NCBI GenBank assembly: GCA_038503075.1
Contig: JBCAML010000002.1
Location: forward strand, 3,658,001-3,722,000
Direction of reading: 5' to 3'
DNA length: 64,000 nucleotides
Source of the DNA: Gyromitra esculenta
Lineage: Eukaryota; Ascomycota; Pezizomycetes; Pezizales; Discinaceae
Shown here: one piece after another, positions 44,594 through 55,181 of the stretch
How positions within the stretch are numbered: position 1 is the stretch's first letter
Layout: every line of letters starts with the position of its first letter
Position numbers and translations under genes: made by a program
The notes under the pieces: model-generated
Databases searched by the model: none
What the model was told of the DNA's origin: nothing
Seen by the model: the letters and a program-made list of their open reading frames with translations, nothing else

Positions 44594-47500
44594 TTGATAG
44601 TGCCAGGGGGTTGGTGGTTGACGAGTCACCGGTTGGAAAACCCTTACGACCACGCAAACTGGAAGTTCGAATCTCCTGGTTGCTGTAACCAGTGCTCTGT
44701 GACGACTGCTCCTCTTAATACCGAGAACGATATCGAATATGACGAATGGCTGGGCCTGGACGAGAATGCCCGAATAATTGGCATGGTGCGTGCAATCGAT
44801 GACGAAGAAACTGAACTTCTGAAGACTCTCCCGGGAGCATACCACCGATTTGTCAGTCTATTCGGCACTCCCATCCAGGAATCCTTGCCAGAACGAAGGC
44901 CATTCGATCACGCTATTGATCTCGAGCATGGGACAACCGCCCCGTGGGGTCCAATCTATAAACTTTCGGAAAAAGAACTTGAGATTCTCCGGAAGTACTT
45001 GGACAAAATGGTGGCCGAAGGGAAGATACGGCCAAGCAAGTCACCTGCTGGGTCGCCCATATTATTCGTGCCGAAACCAGACGGAGGGCTACGACTATGC
45101 GTAGATTACCGTGGCTTGAACAAGGTGACAGTAAAGAACCGATACCCTCTGCCGCTAATGTCCGAATTGCGTGATAGAGTCAATGGGGCTTCGATCTTTA
45201 CCAAACTGGACCTCAAAGACGGTTTTCACCAGATCCGTATCAAAGAAGGCGATGAGTGGAAAACAGCGTTTCGTACAAGATATGGTCATTTCGAGTACAC
45301 AGTCATGCCTTTCGGCTTGGCACACGCCCCGCAACCTTTCAAGATATGATGCATCAGGTGCTCCGCGAATTTCTGGACCAAGGGGTCGTGGTTTATATTG
45401 ACGACATCCTCATCTACTCAAAGACCCTCGAGGAACATGAGGCCTTGGTGACCAGAGTCCTGCAGCGGTTGGAGGACGAGGGTTTGGCAGTATCCATTAA
45501 GAAAAGCTACTTTCACTTGCGGGAAGTTGAGTTTTTAGGGTACATAATTTCTGACAAAGGCGTGTCTATGTCAATGAAGAAGGTCGAGTCAATCCTTTCA
45601 TGGGAAACCCCGAAGAGCATACGCGATGTTCAGGTATTCATTGGATTCGCCAATTTTTACCGACGGTTCATCGAAAATTTCTCCCAAGTTGCAAGCCCCT
45701 TAACCGAGTTAACCAAAGGGACCCCAAGAAATTCCAATGGGGTGACCGTCAAGCGATAGCTTCGAGTACCTAAAAGTTGCCTTCACGACAGCACCTATCC
45801 TTTGTCACTTTGCGCCGGAACGGCAGACTGTGGTAGAAACCGACGCCTCAGACTATGCGCTAGGTTGCGTCCTCTCGCAGATCATCGATAGCAAGCTACA
45901 TCCCGTAGCATTCCATTCCAGAAAATTTAATAAAGCCGAACTTAACTACGAGGTGCACGATAAAGAACTACTCGCGATAGTAACCGCCTTCAAGGAATGG
46001 CGACATTACCTAGAAGGAAGCAAGCACCAAGCGATCGTCTATACGGACCATAAAAATCTCGAATATTTCATGAAGGAGACAAGGATCCTAAATCGACGAC
46101 AGGCTAGATGGGCGGAATATTTATCGTCATTCGACTTTAAAATCATATATCGACCTGGATCAGCGGGAGGAAAGCCAGATGCATTATCAAGACGACCGGA
46201 GTATCGTCCTAAGGAGGGGAGAACAACACAGCCTACAGAAGCCATGTTCCGAAGCGGCCAAGTCGATATGACTGGCCGTCCCAGTAAGTCAATCGTTATA
46301 TCCTTAATTCATAGAAAAGACGATAACACAATTGTACAAAACCAAAACGATGACCCGTTACACTTTACCGAGCTGGACTCAAATGGCAATCATCACCATT
46401 ATAATTTTAATCCTAATACAACACACGAGGAGCTACTTATTTCATCAGCATCCCTCAAAGCGCTTCAAGTCCTTAAATTTAATTCGGACTTTTTGGAGCA
46501 GGTTAAAAGGAAGGTCGAGTCTGACGAAGACTATAAGGAAATTCGAGACTTAGTTAAAGCTGGCAGCGAAATCAAGAGGCTACAACACTACACAGTGATG
46601 GAGGAACTCCTCTATTGGAAAAACAGGCTAACAATCCCTAACGATGATGAAATCAAAACTACCATTTTAGAAAATGAACACGACTCCAAGATAGCAGGGC
46701 ACTTTGGCATGGACAAAACCACGGAACTTGTTCAGCGGAACTTCTACTGGCCTCATATGACCGAGTGGATTACAGATTACGTCCGCTCATGCGATCCATG
46801 CCAACATAACAAATCCGTGCGTCATAAGAAATATGGACTCCTGCAACCGCTAGAGACCCCATACGCTCCATGGATGTCGATATCAACAGACTTCATCGTC
46901 CAGTTACCCGAGTCGAGAGGATTCACCCAAATATGTGTAGTAGTTGACAGGTTTACCAAGATGGCGCACTTCATCCCACTAATAGAAAGAGCTACAGCAA
47001 GTGATGTGGCAAAGGCTTTTGTTGACAAAGTTTGGAAACTTCACGGGCTTCCGAAAGAAATTGTTTCAGACCGAGATGCTAAGTTCACAGGGGAATTCTG
47101 GACCTCATTATGCAAACTTCTAGACATTAAGTCCAGCAAATCTACCGCATTCCATCCTGAGACCGACGGACAAACCGAAAGGGTTAATCAAGTCCTGGAA
47201 GCCTACCTAAGAAACTTCGTCAACTACGACCAAGATGACTGGTACGACCTACTGCCGTTAGCAGAGTTCGCGTACAACAATGCAGAAGCCACAGCCACTG
47301 GAATCAGCCCCTTCTATGCCAATCATGGTTTCCATCCCAGAACAGCTTGGACGATCGATACCGAAGTCAAGAATCCAGCGTCAAAGTTATACGCACATTG
47401 GCTTCAGAAAGTAAACGATTTTGCTACTACCTCGCTCAAAGCCACCCGAGAAAACATGTCCAAATATTTTGACAAGAAACGACAGGCGGAACCATCCTTT

Positions 47501-47962
47501 AAGGTCGGAGATTTAGTAATACTCGACGCCAGAAACATTAGAACCAAGCGTCCAACGAAAAAGTTAGCCCCTAAGTCATACGGACCCTTCCCGATTACAC
47601 GAGTCGGTACTAGAGCTTGCACTTTAGATACAGGAGGTCGCTGGAGGATATTCCCCACCTTCCATGTATCCTTGCTCGAGCCATACCGGACAAGCGTCAG
47701 GGAAACCCGAAAACAAGACCGACCGCCGCCTGACGACATTGAAGGTGACAATGAGTACGAGGTGGAATACATCGTCAAAAGCGAGAAGAGAGAAACCAAA
47801 GTGGGACGACGAACGATCAGCCGGATGTTCTATTTCATCAAATGGGTGGGATACCCGGAAGATGAGAACTCATGGGAACCTGCCGACGAAGGAGGATTAG
47901 CCAATGCAGCCGAAGCAATTGCCGAATTTCACAGTCTTTACCCACAACAGCCTAAGCCATAA
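44594..47962 (+). pseudogene. pol: pol of element F, frameshifted chromoviral pol
   Basis: Upstream of RT it reads [20 protein letters not shown]. The RT follows ([40 protein letters not shown] at about 45392), then RNase H (VETDASDYALGCVLSQ from 45830), an integrase zinc finger and core (STDFIVQLPES, SDRDAKFTGEFW, TDGQTERVNQVLE) and a C-terminal chromodomain (MFYFIKWVGYPEDENSWEP). One-base deletions break the frame at about 45335 (run of C), about 45720 (run of G) and about 45765 (T run). From 45830 to the stop at 47962 the frame is clean (710 codons). RT and integrase differ clearly from the main family. Confidence 0.88.
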
Positions 47963-48173
47963 GCTGTTTCACATTTGTATTCTTTCCTTGCGTTTAGAAT
48001 ATGTATAAAATGTTTTACTACTAAAAAGAAACTAGCTGAGGGGAAAATTTTCCATCGTGGCCAAGTAAACGCGGTGGTTTTTACGTACCCAAGATGCTAT
48101 AGAACCACTTTGTAATCAGTTAATTATTTTGTATTATAGTTAGACGAGGACGACTAACCTAGGAGGGGGATAC

Positions 48174-49121
48174 TGTTATACCTGTACCTTTTGAAGGAGT
48201 TCCTGGCCCTGGAGTTACCCTATCTTTGGAGTTACCCTACTTTAGCACCTTCCGGATCGGGACTGGAGCCTGTTACCCTGCCTCCAATCCTTCCAGTAGG
48301 TATAGTATTTGGAGAAGGGGGGACAGCACCAGAAAAGACCTGTCCCGGAGGGCAAAAGTAACCCCTAGGCCGTCAAGCAAAACCGTCCGGCGGAATGGGA
48401 CCCGGAGGGTATGTAGGGGAAGTGTCTGGCTTCGCTGTGGTTCAAACGGATTGCGAATTGGACCAAAACTGGCGGAGTTACAGACTGACAAAGATAAGGG
48501 AACGCAATGCTACGCGACGATTCGGATAGGCGAAATGATCGTCTCGAAGAGACGAACGCAATGAAGACGAATACGTAACTCCCGTGTTACCGACATGCAT
48601 ACTGCTCGGAGAATCGCGGATCGGGGCCAGGGAACTCAATGGGGTATCGGGTATGGAGATAAGGCGAAGTGGTTTCATGTTGTCATAGTAGTTAGCGCCT
48701 CTACACCACACTATACCCAAACATAGTAGAGAGGAGGCATTATAAATACTCTCGCAGTGGATGTAAAACTCTGAGTCGGATCATTAGCGACGAAGAACGA
48801 GCCTTATCAATATTATATTGTTTCTAGCAAAATTACTTCCGTGCAATTTACTCTATTACTTGTGAATTACTTTTATCTCGCTTAGCAAGGCTTTGGCCCT
48901 TCAGCGTTAGTTATTAAACCTTACTATTGGAAGTTCTTCACGGAACTTTGCTCGATCCCTACTTTGAACCCTACGGTTATCTTTTAGCGGTTCATAAGAG
49001 GCAGTTAGGACTTGCGCCTGTGTATTGTGTTGCGGATAGCAACCGGGCAGGTTATAGCGTCTAGATTGTTATCTAAAGCTTCTTGGAGATTTCCTGTGCG
49101 GTAAGAAGTACCGGTCTTACA
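48174..49121 (+). repeat. 3' LTR of element F
   Basis: 948 bp, TG...CA ends. Inverted partner of 33488-34432 with roughly 1% differences. Confidence 0.92.
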
Positions 49122-50183
49122 GCCTCAACCCTCATCGACCGACTACGTCGGGAACGGAATGAAGCCCGTGCATCCCTCTCTCTGCCCCCAGCTCCCCCAA
49201 ACCTCACTGCCACTCCCCCGCCGCCACCAACCACCACCCATCGCTCGGAGCGCATGCCGGACCCAGAGAAATTCGACGGATCCAGAGCAAAACTCCACGG
49301 TTTTATTCTCCAACTTCGATCAAAACTTGCGGTCAACAGAGACCGATTCGCTGATGAGAATACCATGATTCTCTATACCATCAACCGTTTGGAAGGAGCC
49401 GCTCTGGAACAAGTTCGACACACGGTCCTCCCTTCTGGCCTCACAACCTGGAACAACGCCGCCGCCCTCATCGCCGCCTTAGAAACTGCCTTCGGAGACC
49501 CCGACCCCACGGGTACAGCACGACGGGAACTACACCAACTCCGGCAAGGCAAATGCGACTTTTCGGCTTACCTGGCTGACTTTCAACGCATTATGGGGCA
49601 ACTAAACTTTGATGAAAACTCAAAGATGGACGCCCTTGAGCATGGTATGTCAGAAGAGTTAAAAGAAGCTATGGTCTTCGCCGCCGCTATGCCCGCTACC
49701 CTCAACGACATGATCCTGGTCCTCACTCGAATGGACAATCGTATCCGCGCCCGTAAAGCAGAGAAGCGAGGAAACGTTCGTGAGAATATGGGACAGTTCA
49801 GCGCCCCAACTAATGCAATGACTCCTTTCGTTCCTGCCTCTTCGTTTGTCCCAGGAGGCCTTGCTCCTATGGACCTCTCCTTCGGACGCACCAGCAACCT
49901 TTCTCGCCCCCCTCAGGACCAAAGATATACAATGGTCAATGGACGAAGAAAGCTGTCAGAAGAGGAAAAGCAATGGCGCCGTTCTACCGGCAAATGCATG
50001 TTTTGCGCCGCCCCGACCACTCATATGCCAATTGCCCGACGGCCCCCAAAAACCCACAATGAGAGGCTCTCACCGCCCCCCGCCAACCGTACGCCTCCTG
50101 CCTCTTCTCTACCACCACCACCTCTTCCTCCTCAGTTTTTCGCTCTTGAATTGTCCGGTGCCTCAGAAGAGGCTTTAAACTAG
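49122..50183 (+). pseudogene. gag: gag of element I, central and C-terminal part
   Basis: It reads STLIDRLRRERNEARASL, Pro-rich linker and gag domain (PDPEKFDGSRAKLHG; DFQRIMGQLNFDENS). In the zinc-knuckle region a one-base deletion garbles CMFCAAP|TTHMPIARRPP before a second indel restores the frame. The knuckle His and last Cys are therefore lost. It ends in the slippery TTTAAAC (50174-50180) and TAG 50181. The N-terminal part is at 34433-34649. Confidence 0.85.
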
Positions 50184-51736
50184 TCCAACTGAAGTTGCCT
50201 AGTGACCCTGCTTCTGTTTCTTTTTCTTTACCTTTGTCTGCGTTTTCCATTTCGGGGTTTTCAGTGTTGGATATGTGCGTGGAGGATGGGTTGGATGGGG
50301 AACATTTTGTTATTTCTTGTAGCATTTCCCACAATAATAAAATTATCAAAACCCACGCACTATTGGACACTGGCGCCTCTGGATACGCTTTCATTGACAA
50401 AGAATTTGCGAGTCACCATTCTTTACCTCTTTCTCCCTTAAAATCACCAAGACAACTTGAAGTTATCGACGGCCGACCCGTAGCCTCGGGAGATATTACT
50501 CATATTGCTAACCTCAAACTGTCCATTCAACAACACCAGGAATATCTCCCTTGCTTTGTCACCCAACTAGGACACTACCCCCTAGTCCTCGGAATCCCAT
50601 GGATGAATCATCAAGATGTACAACTCCATTTCGCCGATAAACGCATTGAGTTTAACTCTAAACTCTGCACAACCCATTGCGCCCCTCACTCCTCTGTTGT
50701 GTCCACACCCTCGATACCTGTTCCCCCTAGGTTAAACATGTCGTTTATTGGTGCCGCTAGTTTTAGAACTCTCACCAGAAAACGAACCTCCCAAACATAT
50801 GCCATGTCGCTCTACGAGATCAATAAAATTATAGACAACAAAACCACCAAAGAAGAATGAAAATCACATATTCCTATTGAATACCACGACTTTCTTGACA
50901 TGTTTGACAAAAGCAAAGCCCAAGGCCTACCACCTCGCCGATCTTATGACCATCGAATACAACTCCAAGAAGGAAAAGACGCCCCGTTTGGACCATTGTA
51001 CGGAATGTCCCGTGAAGAACTAATTGTCCTGAAAAAATACATCGAAGACAATTTAGAGAAAGGGTTTATCCGTGCCAGCTCTTCCCCTGCAGGATCCCCT
51101 GTCCTCTTTGTTAAAAAGGCTGACGGCTCTTTACGATTATGTGTTGACTACCGGGGACTAAACGCTATTACAGTCAAAGACCGATATACCTCTCCTCTCA
51201 TCCGAGAAACGCTCGACCGGTTAGCAAAAGCACAATGGTACACCAAGCTAGACCTCCGCGACGGTTATCACCAAGTACGTATCGCTGAGGGATATGAATG
51301 GAAGACAGCCTTCCACACTCATTACGGCCTGTACGAGTACCAGGTCATGCCATTCGGCCTAACCAACGCCCCCGGCACGTTCCAACGCTTCGTAAACGAC
51401 TGCCTTACCGAGTATCTGGACATCTTCTGTACCGCTTACCTGGATGATATCCTGATCTATAGCGATACCTTCGCTGAACATCAGATCCACGTACGAAAGG
51501 TTCTCCAAACACTCAAAAACAACGATATCCTGTTGAAGCCGGAAAAATGTGAATTCGAAGTACAAACCACGAAGTATTTGGGTCTCATCCTCACCCCCGA
51601 TGGCATCAAGATGGACGAGGAAAAGCTTAAAGCCGTTCGAGAATGGGGAACACCAAGAAGTGTTAAAGATGTCCAAGCCTTCTTAGGTTTCGCCAACTTT
51701 TACCGTCGGTTTATCCTAGGATTCTCCAAGCTCGCC
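50174..51736 (+). pseudogene. pol: pol of element I, proximal part
   Basis: It encodes retropepsin (LLDTGASGYAF) and RT ([18 protein letters not shown]) up to FSKLA, where H is inserted. A TGA at 50858-50860 (TGG to TGA in KTTKEEW) interrupts it between protease and RT. Substitutions in the RT (AEGYEWKTAFHTHYG instead of [15 protein letters not shown]) suggest relaxed constraint. The hairpin after the slip site is weaker (one mismatch). Confidence 0.85.
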
Positions 51737-52186
51737 TCTCACGGTTCAGCCCCTCGTTAAGCCCTTCAGTATCCCTGAAGGTGAGCAGTGCTACTTAAGC
51801 GAGGTTCTAACACGTTCGAAGAGTGCGGTGTTTCTACAAGTTCTACCAGGGGTTTATCTCCAGGCGAGATAGGTGCAGCGAAGTGGACAGCGACAGCGAG
51901 GGTTCTGAGGTAGAACCGAGATGGTATTGTAGCAATTACAGAAGAAGGTAAACGAGAACGTTGCTTAAGGAGAAAAGAAGAGAGAAGACATAAACGACCG
52001 AAATCCTTCACTTAAATACCCCGCTTTTCCTGTAACACCAACAACAACCCGACAACAACCGAAACACAAAGACATTATTTCAACAACCCAAATATACCCG
52101 AACAATAAAGAACTCATACAATCGTCCAAGCAAATAACAAAACCAACAACCTGACCATGATTCCTTCCCTAAGTTAATCCATGAAA
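51737..52186 (-). repeat. 3' LTR of element H
   Basis: 450 bp, identical by eye to 63503-63952. Confidence 0.92.
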
Positions 52187-53367
52187 GTAGCTCCCCCCTT
52201 CAAGCGTGAGCTCCTGCGAATACTAGGAGTAGCCAACATTGGAATAGTTAGAAACTTTTCTAGTGCCGAAGTATTTGCAAGGTCTTCAGCGGGTTCCCAG
52301 GTAGGATGCGCATAACCGGTCCACTCAACGAGGTATTGTTGTTTCTTACGATAAATTCGTTGGTCCAAGATTTTCTCGATGTAATATTCCTCTTGGTCAT
52401 TGACAATGACAGGCGCCGGTGGAGGAATGATTTGTCCTGGGAGAGCGTCATGGGCCGCAGGTTTCAATAAAGAAACGTGGAAGACAGGGTGATACTTAAC
52501 CGAGGCCGGAAGGTCAACTTCATAGGCAAAGGGGGAAACTATTTTCTTGATCGGATAAGGTCCCATCCACTTCCAATCCAGTTTCTTCGCATTACGGTTT
52601 GTTCGGATGTTCTTCATCGACACGAAGACTTGGTCATTTATCTGGTACGCCGGGGCTGGTATCCGATGTTTATTCGTAGCTATCTCTTGAATATCCTGTG
52701 CCGTTCTGATTTGAGTACGGAGGTAGTCGTTCAATTCTTCCATCTTACTAGCAAAAGATGCAGCATCTAAGCTCTGGGAAGCCGTTTTGATCGGAACAAC
52801 GGAGGTATCGAAGCGTGGATGATAACCATAATTGGCAAAGAAGGGGGAGACTTTAGTACTGGCCGATTCTTGGTTGTTAGCCGAGAACTCGGCCATCGGT
52901 AGCCATTTACTCCAATCTTCCTGTTGGTAGGATACATAAGAACGAAGATATTGTTCCATCACAGCATTGAGTCTTTCGGTCTGTCCGTCTGTTTCCGGAT
53001 GGAAGGCAGTGGACATTCGAGGTTGAATCCCGAGGCGTTGGCAAAGTTCTTTCCAAAAATGGGCAGTAAATTGAGTCCCGCGGTCAGAGGTAACGTGCGA
53101 GGGTAATCCGTGGAGTTTCCATATATGTTGGAGATATAGATCAGCAACATCTCTGGAGTTGACCGTTGTATTACAGGGAATCAAATGTCGCATTTTGGAT
53201 AAGCGATCGACTACGACCATGATTGCATCGTACCCGTCTGATTCTGGAAGACCTGTTACGAAATCCATCGAAATTTCCTGCCAGGGACGGTTTGGAATAG
53301 GAAGGGGGCGGAGGACGCCTTGGGTACGCTGAGTCAGAGGCTTCGCTTTTTGGCAGATATGGCAGTT
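52174..53367 (-). pseudogene. pol: pol of element H, C-terminal part
   Basis: Integrase core ([35 protein letters not shown]), GPY motif (WMGPYPIKK) and chromodomain (YYIEKILDQ...WEPAEDL), open to the stop (…FMD) inside the LTR. It is cut upstream by element G within the integrase zinc finger (CHICQKA). Confidence 0.88.
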
Positions 53368-53774
53368 CCTAACGGATTAAGGATTGAATATGAGGTTAGG
53401 GTTCGGGTATATGGTTGTTGTGTTTTTCGGTTGCAGGATAATGTTATTGTATTTCGGGTGTTATCGGTTATTGGGTTTTGTTGGGAAAAGCGGGGTATTT
53501 AAGGAAAGGATTTCGTTTATTCTTTGTACTTTCTTTCTTCTTCCTTAAGCAACGTTCTCGTTTCACTTCTGCTGTATCTGTTATAATTCCACTTCGATTC
53601 TACCTCAGAATCCTCGCGGCCGCTGTGAAACACTGCCGATACTTCGCCTTGAAGTACACCTTTCGTAGGACCTGTAGACCATACCGCACTCCTCGAACGT
53701 ATTGGTTTCCCGTTTAAGTAGCACTGCTCACCTTCAGGGATACTGAAGGGCTTAACGAGAAGCCATCCGTGAGA
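53368..53774 (+). repeat. 5' LTR of element G
   Basis: 407 bp. TATA GGGGTATTTAAG (about 53491), pyrimidine tract (53520-53544), start motif AAGCAACGTT (53547-53556), hairpin CCTTCAG-GGATA-CTGAAGG (53731-53749), end CCGTGAGA. Confidence 0.92.
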
Positions 53775-53785
53775 TTACGTTGCTT
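53547..53785 (+). promoter_or_regulatory. putative self-priming pair of element G
   Basis: AAGCAACGT (53547-53555) follows the TATA box and a CT-rich tract, the typical fungal transcription start setting. It is exactly complementary to ACGTTGCTT (53777-53785), two bases after the LTR. There is no TGG-starting tRNA primer site. This fits Tf1-type self-priming, where the mRNA 5' end primes minus-strand DNA. Confidence 0.65.
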
Positions 53786-53816
53786 GCTCATCTACACCTC
53801 CTACCGCTAACTCCTC

Positions 53817-55148
53817 ATGAGTTCCCCCGCCGATCCCTCCTCCAGCACGGAAGGAGCCGCCGTCGCAGTCTCAGGCTTCCCCACTAAGGAAGCCTTTGCC
53901 AAAGCTTACAGAGATGACCCAGTTGAGCTATACAATCAACTGCGGGAATTAAACCAGAGCCTGGAGGATCAAATAAGCATCCTTCAAGATAACGAGAAAG
54001 ACGCTGAAGTAAAACTCAGCACTGCTCAAATTCAGATCGACAATGCCCTCCGACACGCTACACAACAGGATCAAAGGGTTACCGAAGCAGCAAGCCTTAT
54101 CGCTAGACTCCGTCAGGAACGAAACGAAGCCCGCGCGAACCTCTCAGTTCCCCCGGCCCCACCAAACCTCACCGCTACTCCCCCACCGCCAACATCCTCT
54201 ACCCATCGCTCCGAACGTATGCCAGATCCGGAGAAATTCGACGGATCTAGAGTCAAACTCCCCGGTTTCATTCTCCAACTTCGTTCAAAACTCGCTGTTA
54301 ACAGAGACCGGTTCGCGGATGAGAATACCATGATTCTCTACACAATTAACCGTCTGGAAGGAGCAGCCTTAGAACAAGTTCGGCATACAGTTCTTCCCTC
54401 CGGCCTTACCACCTGGACCAGCGCAGCCGCTCTTATTGCCGCGTTAGAAACTGCCTTTGGAGACCCCGATCCTACCGGTACCGCACGAAGGGAACTCCAC
54501 CAGCTCCGACAAGGAAAACGCGACTTCTCTGCTTACCTAGCCGATTTCCAACGCATCATGGGTCAACTCAACTTCGACGAAAATTCGAAGATGGACGCCC
54601 TGGAACACGGAATGTCAGAGGAGTTGAAAGAAGCCATGGTATTTGCCACCGCCGTCCCCACCAACCTCGGAGAAATGATCACCACCCTCACCCGCCTGGA
54701 CAATCGCATCCGAGCTCGAAAAGCCGAAAAACGAGGCAATACAAGAGACAATATGGGACAATTTAATGCTCAAACGATGACCCCCTTTGTCCCTGCCTCA
54801 TCATTCGTACCAGGCGGCCTTGCCCCAATGGATCTCTCCTTCGGAAGAACCAGTAATCTATCTCGCCCCCCGCAGGATCAACGTTACACAATGGTAAATG
54901 GAAGGAGAAAGCTTTCGGAGGAAGAAAAACAGTGGCGCCGCTCCACTGGGAAGTGTATGTTCTGCGCCGCCCCCGACCACTCTTACGCCAGCTGTCCCTC
55001 TGCCCCTAAGAAACCCACCATGAGAGGAGCTCTCACTGCGCCCCCCGCCAATAGAACACCTCCCGCCTCCGCTCTTCCACCACCACCTCTTCCCCCTCAG
55101 TTTTTTGCTTTAGAATCAGCAGACTCCTCCAACGAGTCTTTAAACTAG
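53817..55148 (+). CDS. gag: Gag polyprotein of element G, intact
   Basis: 443 residues from ATG 53817, 42 nt after the LTR (MSSPADPSSSTEGAAVAVSG). The order is a helical N-terminus (VELYNQLRELNQSLEDQ), Arg/Glu-rich coiled-coil-like segment, Pro-rich linker, gag domain (PDPEKFDGSRVKLPG; FGDPDPTGTARREL; DFQRIMGQLNFDENS), PMDLSFGRTSN, CCHC knuckle CMFCAAPDHSYASC at about residue 380, and a Pro-rich tail. It forms the particle shell and binds genomic RNA. It ends TTA AAC TAG within the slip site. Confidence 0.92.
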   Translation: MSSPADPSSSTEGAAVAVSGFPTKEAFAKAYRDDPVELYNQLRELNQSLEDQISILQDNEKDAEVKLSTAQIQIDNALRHATQQDQRVTEAASLIARLRQERNEARANLSVPPAPPNLTATPPPPTSSTHRSERMPDPEKFDGSRVKLPGFILQLRSKLAVNRDRFADENTMILYTINRLEGAALEQVRHTVLPSGLTTWTSAAALIAALETAFGDPDPTGTARRELHQLRQGKRDFSAYLADFQRIMGQLNFDENSKMDALEHGMSEELKEAMVFATAVPTNLGEMITTLTRLDNRIRARKAEKRGNTRDNMGQFNAQTMTPFVPASSFVPGGLAPMDLSFGRTSNLSRPPQDQRYTMVNGRRKLSEEEKQWRRSTGKCMFCAAPDHSYASCPSAPKKPTMRGALTAPPANRTPPASALPPPPLPPQFFALESADSSNESLN

Positions 55149-55181
55149 TCCGACCAAGGCTGACCAGTGACCCTGCCTTGG
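55139..55181 (+). promoter_or_regulatory. -1 frameshift signal, element G
   Basis: TTTAAAC (55139-55145) reads T TTA AAC in the gag frame and is followed at once by TAG. After an 8-nt spacer, arms CCAAGGC (55154-55160) and GCCTTGG (55175-55181) pair around loop TGACCAGTGACCCT. Pol is open in the -1 frame from this point. Confidence 0.82.

Larger units (their letters stand above)
44587..49121 (+). mobile_element. gypsy element F (second lineage), 3' half
   Basis: Pol and 3' LTR of F. The left edge GTTAG completes the target duplication with CTAAC at 30943. The right edge GCCTC (49122-49126) completes it with 34433-34437. Between pol and LTR (47963-48173) is a short non-coding tail ending in a purine tract (AGGAGGGGGA, 48161-48170). 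Confidence 0.88.
49122..51736 (+). mobile_element. gypsy element I, central part
   Basis: Main-family gag (C-terminal two thirds) and proximal pol, interrupted upstream by F (target GCCTC) and downstream by H (target TCGCC, 51732-51736). It resumes at 63954 with TCGCCTCACCCC and runs off the window. Confidence 0.87.

Noticed and set aside
44655..44700. tRNA-like T-loop (AAGTTCGAATCTCC) followed by a TAACCA-like end
   Set aside because: It lies inside the pol frame of F, and no matching acceptor, D or anticodon arm can be formed.
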